Shown here in pieces: positions 14,827 through 22,543 of a DNA stretch of 25,033 nt. The number at the start of each line of letters is the position of its first letter. Position 1 is the first letter of the stretch. The notes beneath the pieces were generated by a model. It was not told where the DNA came from. It ran no database searches and was given only the letters and a program-made list of their open reading frames with translations. The stretch comes from Candidatus Kaiserbacteria bacterium RIFCSPHIGHO2_01_FULL_58_22 (lineage in GTDB: Bacteria > Patescibacteriota > Minisyncoccia > Phycocordibacterales > UBA2100): the NCBI GenBank assembly GCA_001781445.1, contig MFLB01000029.1, positions 1 to 25,033 on the forward strand, read 5' to 3'. The translations under genes were made by a program, and so were the position numbers.

Positions 14827-17250
14827 TCAAATGTGCCTCCATTCGATTGCGCGATCTTTCTGGATATATGCCTTCGCCGTCTTACCGACGACAACATCCA
14901 GATATTTTGGGAGTATCCCTCCCCCAGGGCCTTTTACCGCGATCATTCTTTCCGTGATCTTCTTCCCAGCGGGAATATCGATCGCAGCATAGAGACACTT
15001 CTTGAAACGATTGATGGTCTCACGCTCACTTCCGAGAATGACTTTTTCTGACGAGCCTTTGATCACAGGAATAAGGTGCGAGAGGCGCACAAGTTCTTTC
15101 ATCTCTTCCGGATCGGACGAGAGAATATGATCGGGTCCTTCCATGAACCGGTCGAGGGTGAAATGCCGCTCGATGACCTCCGCCCCGAGCGCAAGCGCTA
15201 CAGAAGCTACGGAGAGTCCAATGGAATGGTCAGAGAGCCCGACGGGAACGCCGAACGCCTTCCTAAGCGTATCCATGACGACTACATTCATATCTTGCGG
15301 CGCTGCAGGATAGCTGGAAATGCAGTGGAGTAATATGAGATTCTCGTTGCCCGTGTCGCGCACGACGTTGACCGCATCCTCTATTTGGCCGAGTGTCGAC
15401 ATACCGGTCGAGACGATGAGAGGTTTCCCTGTTCCGGCAACCTTTTTGATGAGCGGCAGATTCACGAGGTCCATGGAAGAGATCTTGTAGAAGGAGACGC
15501 CTAAGCGTTCAAGCAGATCGACGCTCTGGAGATCGAACGGCGTCGAGAACATCTCGATGCCTTTTTCCTTCGCGTAAGCGAAGAGTTTCTCATGTTCTCT
15601 CCTGCTCAGCTCGAGCCGGTGCAACATGTCGTAGGTAGTTTCCTCCAGATCAATGAGTTCTTCCGCATAGCGATTGCCTTTAACGGCGCGCGACACTCTG
15701 TTCTCGGCTCGATAGGTTTGAAATTTAACCGCGTTGCACCCCGCTTCTGCCGCTTTATCGACAAGCTCAAGAGCGAGCCGAAGGCTTCCGTTATGGTTGA
15801 GTCCCGCTTCGGCAATGATGAACGCCGGATTATCTTTCGCCACCGCGTGCTTGCCAAGAACAACCGACCGATTGAAACGAAATGTCGTATCGTCTTTGAT
15901 GAGCTCCCGCTCTTCCTCGCCGTCGTCCGAGGCGAGTCTCTCTGCAAGATCGGTCCCCCGGATATGCAAAACATGCAGATCGTCGTAGCGAAAATCGCCG
16001 CCTGTACCGATACAATAGAGTTGTTTGAACGCACCAAGGCGGCTACGCACGTCAACAAGTTCTGGTTCGCTTCCGCGAACCAGAAGCGGATAGACGTACG
16101 GAAGTGAGACTATCACGGTATCAATGACCTCTTCTTTTTTCACGAGGCCTACTTGGATGAGGTCCTTGACGACGCGGACTGTTATTTCCTTCCCATCGGC
16201 CGTATCAAGCGCGTCGCCTTTGGTATATGCGATCTCACACGAAAGAACGGTTTTGTCCTTCGGAAAACCGAGTGCGCAGAACTTCTTTTGCTCGCTCACG
16301 CGATGAAAAATTATCTCCGGAGCGTCATAATAGAGAAAATTGAACTTGTCCGGTATGGCCGCGTTCTTTTTGAGCGCGACGAATACGAGTTTCGCCCCGC
16401 GATACTTAAGTTTATTCCTGACACCTAGATACTCTGCCATGACGGGTATGGGAATGGTCGAGATGACATTATCCGATGACCCTACGGCGACCTTCTTTTT
16501 CCCGAGTACGATCTTGTGTATCAGACCCTTCGAGTGCTCCATCGCTGTGACAGAGGTCCCGAGTATGAGCTTGCCGCCTGCTTTTTTATAACGCTCAGTC
16601 ATTCGCTCCACTATCTTTCCTGAGCCGAATTTCCCGACGGCGCTCCACTGACCTGCGTGGAAATGTTCGTCTTTCGTCCTAAAATGGACTCGCTTGGGCG
16701 CCCAGTTGGCGGTCATTTCATCGATGGAGACACCCCACAACTTCTGCGGATAGCGGATAAAAAAATATTCCATGAGCGTGGGACCCACGAGCTCCCGCAC
16801 GTATTCGGCATAACTTTTCGCCTTCGCCTTCCTCTCTTCGTCGAGATGCGCGAGTTCATTGAGGATCTTATTGCGCGTTTCCCCGGGAAATTTCTTCAGC
16901 GATGCGAATGAGAGCGGATAATCGAAATACTGGTCGAACTTCTGCCCCTTGACGTTCTTGCCCCAGAACTCGTTTTGGTGGAACAAATCGCCATATTCCT
17001 TTTTCCATATCTTCTCTAATTGCTTGTCAGGCGTATGATAGATATGCGGTCCATAGTCGAGGTTCTTGAATTCGTGCCATGCGAAGCTACCCGCAAGACC
17101 CCCAACCCGATGCTCCCTTTCGATAATGGTCGTGTCCACTCCGAGTTCGGCGAGCCGGAGCGCGGTCGAAAGCCCACTCATGCCCGCGCCGAGCACGTAG
17201 ACTTTTTTCGGCGCTTTCTTGGTGAGAGCGCGAGTAGACCGCCTTTTCAT
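14827..17250 (-). CDS. Fusion: FAD amine-oxidase-like flavoprotein + NeuB sialic-acid synthase
   Basis: 807 residues with two complete enzymes in one frame. Residues 14-440 form a flavoprotein of the protoporphyrinogen-oxidase/UDP-galactopyranose-mutase-like group (COG1232 type): dinucleotide loop VLGAGMSGLSTALRLAELG (19-37), ribose-binding Glu44 in IIEREHRVGGLAG, DYGPHIYHT, YPQKLWG (167-173), and the C-terminal FAD contact YCIGTGGDFRYDDLH (412-426). Residues 440-473 are a charged linker. Residues 474-807 are a full NeuB: FIIAEAGLNHNGS (477-489), AVKFQTYRAE (507-516), FSTPFD (568-573), STGMSTL (614-620), GLSDHS (671-676), metal-site ERHFTLD (694-700) and GPDH (705-708), and a SAF domain (about 748-807). 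No in-frame ATG marks a separate NeuB start at the junction. It sits with SpsC/SpsF-like genes. The product chemistry is unknown. Confidence 0.93.
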   Translation of the reverse strand: MKRRSTRALTKKAPKKVYVLGAGMSGLSTALRLAELGVDTTIIEREHRVGGLAGSFAWHEFKNLDYGPHIYHTPDKQLEKIWKKEYGDLFHQNEFWGKNVKGQKFDQYFDYPLSFASLKKFPGETRNKILNELAHLDEERKAKAKSYAEYVRELVGPTLMEYFFIRYPQKLWGVSIDEMTANWAPKRVHFRTKDEHFHAGQWSAVGKFGSGKIVERMTERYKKAGGKLILGTSVTAMEHSKGLIHKIVLGKKKVAVGSSDNVISTIPIPVMAEYLGVRNKLKYRGAKLVFVALKKNAAIPDKFNFLYYDAPEIIFHRVSEQKKFCALGFPKDKTVLSCEIAYTKGDALDTADGKEITVRVVKDLIQVGLVKKEEVIDTVIVSLPYVYPLLVRGSEPELVDVRSRLGAFKQLYCIGTGGDFRYDDLHVLHIRGTDLAERLASDDGEEERELIKDDTTFRFNRSVVLGKHAVAKDNPAFIIAEAGLNHNGSLRLALELVDKAAEAGCNAVKFQTYRAENRVSRAVKGNRYAEELIDLEETTYDMLHRLELSRREHEKLFAYAKEKGIEMFSTPFDLQSVDLLERLGVSFYKISSMDLVNLPLIKKVAGTGKPLIVSTGMSTLGQIEDAVNVVRDTGNENLILLHCISSYPAAPQDMNVVVMDTLRKAFGVPVGLSDHSIGLSVASVALALGAEVIERHFTLDRFMEGPDHILSSDPEEMKELVRLSHLIPVIKGSSEKVILGSERETINRFKKCLYAAIDIPAGKKITERMIAVKGPGGGILPKYLDVVVGKTAKAYIQKDRAIEWRHI

Positions 17251-17296
17251 GCTTCGCTTCTTACACTAAAAATGACAGTAGGGCAACGGAACGCTC

Positions 17297-18727
17297 CTAT
17301 TTCCAGCCTTTTAATTCTACGCATACGGCTTCCGAGATCGCCCGCATATTGTCTTCGTTGTTGATGTGCGGCGACTCGCCTGTCGGAGTTCCTATATGAG
17401 CGCGTACGCTCATCTCCTCGAGTGCCTTCAGGAACGCCAGAATCTCGGATCCGGCGACAGAGCCATTTTTTTGCAACTCGCTGAATGCCGCTTTGCACTC
17501 CTCCGACGATCGAACAACGAACAGTCCAGGACAGTCCCTGTACCACGGGAGGCCAAATATGAGGGGCCGTTTGCCCTGCAGAAGCGCTTCCCACCCTGCC
17601 GTACCAGTCACCGTTGCGATCGCGCGTGCGCGTCGAATGAGCTCGAAGCTACTCGTCGCAGACGGCACAAGAGTGACGCGAGATATGCGCGCAATACGTT
17701 CATAATAGCCTCTATAACGTGTACTCGAATAACGAGTCTTGCCGCGCACCCACCACTGCGAAGGATGTTCCTTGACATAGATGCGCCATCCCGGCGGTAG
17801 CGCACACGCGAGCGTCTCCACCGCAAGTATCTGATCATGGTATACGCCCCCCTGCGGCGACGTCGTCCTCTCCGGCTGAAACGACAGCGGAAAATATACG
17901 AAAGGCTTTTGGAGATCGGCTGGTTTCTGGAGTTTCCCATACTCATCCCTAAGATTTTTCTGTAAGAGCCTCGAGACATACCGCAAAACAAGCCTGAAGA
18001 TTAGACCGGAGCGTATTGCACTAAACGCGATATGAGCGCGATGACGCGCAAGCCCGGCGCCTTCCGCCATATTTTTTTGGTCCATAAGATACGTAGGGAC
18101 AGTTCCCGGTTTCTCGCGCGTATTCACTACATAGTACGAGCGCAACTCTTCTCCCAAATCAGAGAGAGTAATTCCGCGCTTTTGTGCACGCTTTATGGCT
18201 ACGCGCAAACCATCGCTTCCTTTCCAAAAATCGCCGTACGAGAGAAGACGGAGAGCGACCCATGTATCCTCGAATGAGATCCGCGGTATCCCTCGTCGTT
18301 TCGCGAGATCATGGATGATATTGCTGTAGATACTGTGCGGAATATCGTTGAAGATGATCGCCTCCGGCTTCAGGCGATCAAGCACTGCGTCCCAGTAGCC
18401 GAGCATTGTGTAGTAGATATGCTTGCGCTCATCCACGGGCGCCTTGTCGTAGCGCTTGTTCATCATTGTGAGAATGAGCGATTCGGTCTCGTACATGGAG
18501 GCAATGAGCTCCGCGCTCGGCGGCGGAAACGCTTCTTGTGCGAACGTCTCCGCAGGTCTCGCGTCCCACGCATCGTAGTGATCGTGAAAAACTGCTCCAT
18601 TAGGGGAAAGGTGAGACACGGGCCACTCGCCGACCCAATACACGATCTCGTGCCCTGCGCGCTCTATCCTATCAAGCAGTATCTTCACTTCTGGAGCCGG
18701 CATCGGCCATATGAGCATTATCTTCAT
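17297..18727 (-). CDS. Capsule-synthesis-type glycosyltransferase (KpsS/LipB-like, GT-B)
   Basis: 476 residues from ATG 18727. The N-terminal half (KIMLIWPMPAPEV, then FNDIPHSIYSN) is an acceptor-type Rossmann half. The C-terminal half has the capsule-synthesis features YFPLSFQPERTTSPQGG (278-294), YVKEHPSQ (317-324) and VTGTAGWEALLQGKRPLIFG (373-392), followed by PWY. Relatives such as KpsC/KpsS are Kdo transferases using CMP-Kdo, so a CMP-activated acidic sugar is an attractive donor, given the NeuB fusion just downstream and spsF nearby. This is inference. An alternative ATG at 18772 lies directly after the rmlA stop (TGAATG) and would add 15 residues. Neither start has a ribosome site; 18727 begins just before the first beta strand. 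Confidence 0.85.
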   Translation of the reverse strand: MKIMLIWPMPAPEVKILLDRIERAGHEIVYWVGEWPVSHLSPNGAVFHDHYDAWDARPAETFAQEAFPPPSAELIASMYETESLILTMMNKRYDKAPVDERKHIYYTMLGYWDAVLDRLKPEAIIFNDIPHSIYSNIIHDLAKRRGIPRISFEDTWVALRLLSYGDFWKGSDGLRVAIKRAQKRGITLSDLGEELRSYYVVNTREKPGTVPTYLMDQKNMAEGAGLARHRAHIAFSAIRSGLIFRLVLRYVSRLLQKNLRDEYGKLQKPADLQKPFVYFPLSFQPERTTSPQGGVYHDQILAVETLACALPPGWRIYVKEHPSQWWVRGKTRYSSTRYRGYYERIARISRVTLVPSATSSFELIRRARAIATVTGTAGWEALLQGKRPLIFGLPWYRDCPGLFVVRSSEECKAAFSELQKNGSVAGSEILAFLKALEEMSVRAHIGTPTGESPHINNEDNMRAISEAVCVELKGWK

Positions 18728-18772
18728 ACGTCTCGGCGGGGTCGTGAGCAGACAGGTGCGGAAACATTTCAT

Positions 18773-19531
18773 TCACAGCAATTTCTGTGCAGTCCCGCGC
18801 CCGTTCTTTTTCTTGCGCATGTGCAACGATGCGTCAAGAAGGCTGTCGAACGTGCCGATGTCAAACCAATCCTTTTCCAGTATCACCGACTTCAGCGCCC
18901 CCTCTTCGATATACCTGTTGTTGATGCCGGTGATCTCGTACTCCCCGCGGGCCGAACGGGTCTGATTCTTAAGTTTCTCGATTACCGTATTGTCGTAGAG
19001 ATACAGGCCGGTCACCGCGTATTGTGATTTTGGCTTCTGGGGTTTTTCTTCGATGCTCAAGACCGTGCCTCCCTTGCCAAGCTCGGCCACGCCGAAGCGT
19101 TCGGGGTTTCTGGTTTTCTTAAGAAATACCTGCGCGCCACGCTTGAACTTCCTGATATGCGGCGTAATATCGTCCTCAAATATATTGTCACCGAGATAAA
19201 CGATGCAGGAGTCTTTGCCGATATATCCGCTCCCTACGTACAGCGCATGGGCAATTCCATGAGGCTCATTCTGGATCGTGTAGACGATTTGGATTTGGCT
19301 TCCTGTTTTCTTCGAGATGAAATCCTTGCCGGAGCCCAGAAGTCTCACAAAATCCTCCACATGGCTTGGATTGGTCACGATCATGATCTGGTCGATCCCG
19401 GCGTCGACGAGTTTCGCAACGGCGTAATAGATGACCGGCTTGTCATAGACCGACAACAAGTGCTTATTCGTCGCAACAGTCAAGGGATAGAGGCGCGTCC
19501 CGCTCCCTCCCGCCAAAATGATCCCTTTCAT
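18773..19531 (-). CDS. rmlA: Glucose-1-phosphate thymidylyltransferase (short RmlA type)
   Basis: 252 residues from ATG 19531. It transfers dTMP to glucose 1-phosphate to give dTDP-glucose, the substrate of RmlB at 22540-23616. Signature LAGGSGTRLYPLT (6-18), KPVIYYAVAKLVDAG, YLGDNIFEDD with the metal-binding Asp, GVAELGKGGTVLSIEEKP, and WFDIGTFDSLLDA are standard. It lacks the C-terminal helical extension of the about 290-residue RmlA enzymes, as do many short archaeal/Gram-positive-like forms. The uridylyl or guanylyl specificity of relatives cannot be fully excluded, but GTRLYPLT plus a nearby RmlB favours dTDP. The start is fixed by the motif position and by an extended -10 7 bases upstream; the in-frame 17-codon extension is rejected. 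Confidence 0.92.
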   Translation of the reverse strand: MKGIILAGGSGTRLYPLTVATNKHLLSVYDKPVIYYAVAKLVDAGIDQIMIVTNPSHVEDFVRLLGSGKDFISKKTGSQIQIVYTIQNEPHGIAHALYVGSGYIGKDSCIVYLGDNIFEDDITPHIRKFKRGAQVFLKKTRNPERFGVAELGKGGTVLSIEEKPQKPKSQYAVTGLYLYDNTVIEKLKNQTRSARGEYEITGINNRYIEEGALKSVILEKDWFDIGTFDSLLDASLHMRKKKNGRGTAQKLL

Positions 19532-19538
19532 AGCGAGC

Positions 19539-19547
19539 ACACTATCA
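19539..19547 (-). promoter_or_regulatory. Extended -10 element for rmlA
   Basis: Minus strand TGA-TAGTGT ends 7 bases before the rmlA ATG (19531). It lies in a 97-base gap after the ABC transporter gene. No clear -35 and no ribosome site are visible. I found no convincing intrinsic terminator in the rest of this gap (19532-19628). Confidence 0.5.
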
Positions 19548-19628
19548 CGCCGCGCACTATCGAGAAAGGTAACGCTTTTCAAAGAGAATTCCGGTTTCGG
19601 GCTCCGGCGCGGGGCGCATAAGTATCGG

Positions 19629-21425
19629 CTACTGATTAATCGAGTACACTTTGTAAAAGTACGAGTTCGTATCGGCGAGGAGGGCGCGGGGAGAACCTGT
19701 CTCCACGACCCGCCCTTCCGAGAGCACGACGAGCGTATCCGAATCCATGATGGTCGAGAGGCGATGCGCGATCGCGACGATGGTAACGCGGCCCTTCAAT
19801 TCGCCGATAACACGCTTGATGTGCGCTTCCGATTCGTTGTCGAGCGAACTCGTTGCCTCGTCAAGAATTAGGAGTTCCGGCTTTCGCACTAGCGCCCGCG
19901 CGATGACGATCCGCTGGCGCTCGCCGGCAGATAGCTGTATGCCGCGCTCGCCTACCATTGTATCGAGCCCGTCCGGACATTTCTTGATGAACGCGTCGAT
20001 GTGCGCGCTCTTCGCCGCGCTCCATACTTCCTCGTCGGATATCGTCTCGTCGTAGAAACGGATGTTGTTGCGGATCGTGTCCTGTATCAGGAAAAGATCC
20101 TGGGAGACATAGGCGATCCGCTGGCGCCACGCGGAGAGGACGATGGTTCGGCTGTCGATGTCATCAAGCGCGATCACGCCCGCGCTCGGCTCCAAAAGCC
20201 GGAGCATGAGATCGACGCACGTCGTCTTGCCCGCGCCCGAGGGGCCGACGATGCCCACCATGCTTCCCTTCGGTATGCCGAACGAAGCGCCCTGCAGGAC
20301 CTCGCGTTCCGGCTCATAGGAGAACGAGACGTTCCGGAAGGCGAGTTCCCTCTCGAACGAGAACGGCAGGATCCCCTTCTCGGATTCGACATTCCCGCCC
20401 GCGCTCTCTTCATACGCGATGATGCGCTCGAGGTGCGGCACGAGCTCGCTCATGTATTGGACGTTGTTCTGGAGCTGTTGGACGTAGGTGAAGATGCGGT
20501 AGATGAGGTAGAGGACGGCGGGAAGCGCGGCGAAGCTGATGAACGGCGTCTTGAAGGCGAGCGCGAGGATCGCGGCTATGTAGACGACGCCGATGGGAGC
20601 GACCGTTTGCGAGGCAAGCTGCTGCAAAAAACCGATGCGGACAGAGAGCGCTTTGATGCTTTCGAAGAGACCCTCTCCCCGCGCGATCGCGGGCGCCTCA
20701 ACGCCGAGCGCCTTGACTGTCTTGAGGCCTCCCACGTGCTCGGTAACATGGTGCACGGTGTCGCGATACGCTTCGGTGCGCGAACGCGAACGGGCATGCA
20801 CGCGGCTCATGAGGGGCCGGAACGTAACGAAAATAAGCACACCTAGAAGAAGCGTAGAGAGCGTTACGAGGGGGGAGATGGAGAATGCGACCGCAAGATA
20901 AATGAGCGTGCTCGTCGCGAGCAAGATGGTGAAGCTCATCTTCGAGAGCAGAGCGGAGCTTGCCGGCGCGTCTATCATGAGAGCCGTCTCGAGGTTGCCG
21001 AGCTTTTGCTTGATGAGGTAGGGCCACGAGGCGTGAAGAACCGCGCTGAACAATCGCGAGCGCGTCTCGCGCTCGTATTTCGCGGCTATGACTATCTGAA
21101 TGTAGGTCAGCGCAAGAGAGACTGCGCTCTTCGCGATGAAAAGGACGACGATGAACGAGAGAATGTACCGCGGCAGGAAGGGCATGCCGGCAAACGCAAA
21201 GAGCTGTTCGATAACTCGCGAGAGAAAGTCGGGTGCCGAATCCGGAAGACCGAGAACGAGCGTGAGGAGCGGTATGACGGCGTTGATGCCTATGCCTTCG
21301 AGAATGCCTCCGAGAAAACCCAGGAGCGCGAGCGCGAGAATGCTTCTCTTGTATGGACCATAGGCGCGGCGCGCGAGACGCGCAATGGCGACAAGCCGGC
21401 CCGGTGCGAATGCGAGTGTTCTCAT
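19629..21425 (-). CDS. ABC transporter with fused membrane and ATPase domains, lipid-linked glycan flippase-like
   Basis: 598 residues, exporter type IV half-transporter expected to act as a homodimer. Membrane helices are visible at about 28-60, 86-113, 166-202 and 273-312. The ATPase domain has Walker A GPSGAGKT (394-401), Q-loop YVSQDLFL (439-446), signature LSAGERQ (498-504), Walker B LLILDE (518-523) and switch His554. The topology is that of MsbA and of PglK, the lipid-linked oligosaccharide flippase. Lying between RmlA and a glycosyltransferase, it probably moves a finished lipid-linked glycan across the cytoplasmic membrane. The start gives an ATGA overlap with the GT4 gene and lies just before the first helix. 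No Wzx flippase or Wzm/Wzt pair is in the window. Confidence 0.9.
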   Translation of the reverse strand: MRTLAFAPGRLVAIARLARRAYGPYKRSILALALLGFLGGILEGIGINAVIPLLTLVLGLPDSAPDFLSRVIEQLFAFAGMPFLPRYILSFIVVLFIAKSAVSLALTYIQIVIAAKYERETRSRLFSAVLHASWPYLIKQKLGNLETALMIDAPASSALLSKMSFTILLATSTLIYLAVAFSISPLVTLSTLLLGVLIFVTFRPLMSRVHARSRSRTEAYRDTVHHVTEHVGGLKTVKALGVEAPAIARGEGLFESIKALSVRIGFLQQLASQTVAPIGVVYIAAILALAFKTPFISFAALPAVLYLIYRIFTYVQQLQNNVQYMSELVPHLERIIAYEESAGGNVESEKGILPFSFERELAFRNVSFSYEPEREVLQGASFGIPKGSMVGIVGPSGAGKTTCVDLMLRLLEPSAGVIALDDIDSRTIVLSAWRQRIAYVSQDLFLIQDTIRNNIRFYDETISDEEVWSAAKSAHIDAFIKKCPDGLDTMVGERGIQLSAGERQRIVIARALVRKPELLILDEATSSLDNESEAHIKRVIGELKGRVTIVAIAHRLSTIMDSDTLVVLSEGRVVETGSPRALLADTNSYFYKVYSINQ

Positions 21426-22543
21426 ACTGGTGCTCTCAAGCGCTCCATGATATTCCGAGCGCGAGCGCGCCACGTATATCCCTGCACGATAGCACGCGCC
21501 CGCGCGGCTTTCCCGGGCGCGCCGGGATCCGCGAGCGCCCGCTCTATGCCGGCGGCAAGCGCCGGCGGATCGTCGGGCGCAACGAAATACGCGGCCCGTT
21601 CGTCGAGTATCTCGCGTATGGAGGGCACGCCGGAAGCGACAATGGGGATCCCCGAGGCCATGTATGAGAAGAGCTTCAAGGGCGAAGTGTATTTCGAGGA
21701 TATGTCGAAGCGCGCCGTGTTGGGCAAGACGAGCGCGTCGGCGGCCGCTTGATTGTCCGCAAGCTCCCGGTACGGCCTCGCGCCGAGAAAGAGCACGTTC
21801 GGATGCTTTTTCTTCAGCGCTTTCACCTGCCCATCCTCGCCTCCTATAACGGTGGCCCGGACATTCGCGGGAAGACGCGCCGCCGCAACGAAGAACGTGT
21901 CCGTTCCCTTCCAGTCGTCTATGCGCCCGATATAGAGTGCGAGCTTTTTATCCGGCGGCAAGCCGAGGCGCCGCCGCGCGTCCGCCTTGCTCTCCGGATG
22001 CGAAAAATCCTCCAGCCGCACGGCGTCGTGCGCGACGACGATGCGCGAAGCATCGATCCCAAGCGCGACGAGCGCGCCTTTGACGCCCTCCGTAATGGCG
22101 ACGACGACTCTTGCCCGCGCGATCGCCCGCAAAAATATCCCGCGCGTTTTCGGCACGTCGTGCACTTCGATGGCGATGGTGTTGCGCCTCGGCGAAAAGA
22201 GGAAGAGAAGCGGATAATCCCTGCAATACACGACATCGCCGCGCCCGGCGACGCGTGCGAGAAGGAGCGCCATCGAAAACGCGAACAGATCCGCGAAAAG
22301 CATCAGCCTCGGGAAGCGGCTCGTCATGCTCCCGAGATCTGGAATGGGGATCTGCCTGATGCTGAAATTCTTCTCAATGCGATAATATTCGAACGGATCG
22401 ACTCCCAGAAAATTGCGTTTCCGCGGGACCACGAGCTCTACTTCCGCTCCCGAGTCCGTAAACGCGCTACACATGTGCGTGATCTGCGCGCCGTGCGCTT
22501 TGCGCGTGGGTATCCGGGAATTCGAAACGTATACGATCCTCAT
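21422..22543 (-). CDS. GT4-type glycosyltransferase (GT-B fold)
   Basis: 373 residues from ATG 22543. The N-terminal acceptor domain starts MRIVYVSNSRIPTRKAHGAQ. The donor domain begins around KLALYIGRIDDWKGTDTFF and contains the substrate loop YTSPLKLFSYMASGIPIVAS. In most relatives this reads SPLKLFEYMA; here the conserved Glu of the EX7E element is Ser, so donor-phosphate/ribose contacts may differ. VVYCRDYPLLF and IEVHDVPKTRG are typical of GT4 proteins of surface-glycan loci. It overlaps rmlB and the ABC transporter by ATGA on either side, giving a translationally coupled trio. A long in-frame N-terminal extension overlaps rmlB and is not coding. Donor and acceptor are unknown. Confidence 0.9.
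   Translation of the reverse strand: MRIVYVSNSRIPTRKAHGAQITHMCSAFTDSGAEVELVVPRKRNFLGVDPFEYYRIEKNFSIRQIPIPDLGSMTSRFPRLMLFADLFAFSMALLLARVAGRGDVVYCRDYPLLFLFSPRRNTIAIEVHDVPKTRGIFLRAIARARVVVAITEGVKGALVALGIDASRIVVAHDAVRLEDFSHPESKADARRRLGLPPDKKLALYIGRIDDWKGTDTFFVAAARLPANVRATVIGGEDGQVKALKKKHPNVLFLGARPYRELADNQAAADALVLPNTARFDISSKYTSPLKLFSYMASGIPIVASGVPSIREILDERAAYFVAPDDPPALAAGIERALADPGAPGKAARARAIVQGYTWRARARNIMERLRAPV

Noticed and set aside
14827..17250. The fusion being two genes joined by a frameshift
   Set aside because: The frame is continuous through the linker with no stop and no overlap, and both halves are full length; an assembly join cannot be excluded from sequence alone.
17251..17296. Possible promoter (TAGTGT) upstream of the fusion gene
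   Set aside because: Spacing to the ATG is 12 bases, no -35 or TGn is present, and the match is only partial.
18311..19027. Long plus-strand open frame opposite the capsule-type transferase and rmlA
   Set aside because: It spans two well-supported minus-strand genes and their junction, has no recognisable domain, and its residues mirror the codon pattern of the real genes.
18773..19531. RmlA-like gene as the missing heptose guanylyltransferase HddC
   Set aside because: GTRLYPLT, KPVIYYAVAKLVDAG and WFDIGTFDSLLDA fit thymidylyltransferases better, and RmlB is nearby; kept only as a remote alternative.
20001..20846. 281-codon plus-strand open frame opposite the ABC transporter
   Set aside because: Rich in Arg, Asp and Glu as expected from antisense of a GC-rich gene, with no domain; the minus strand encodes an intact ABC protein with all motifs.
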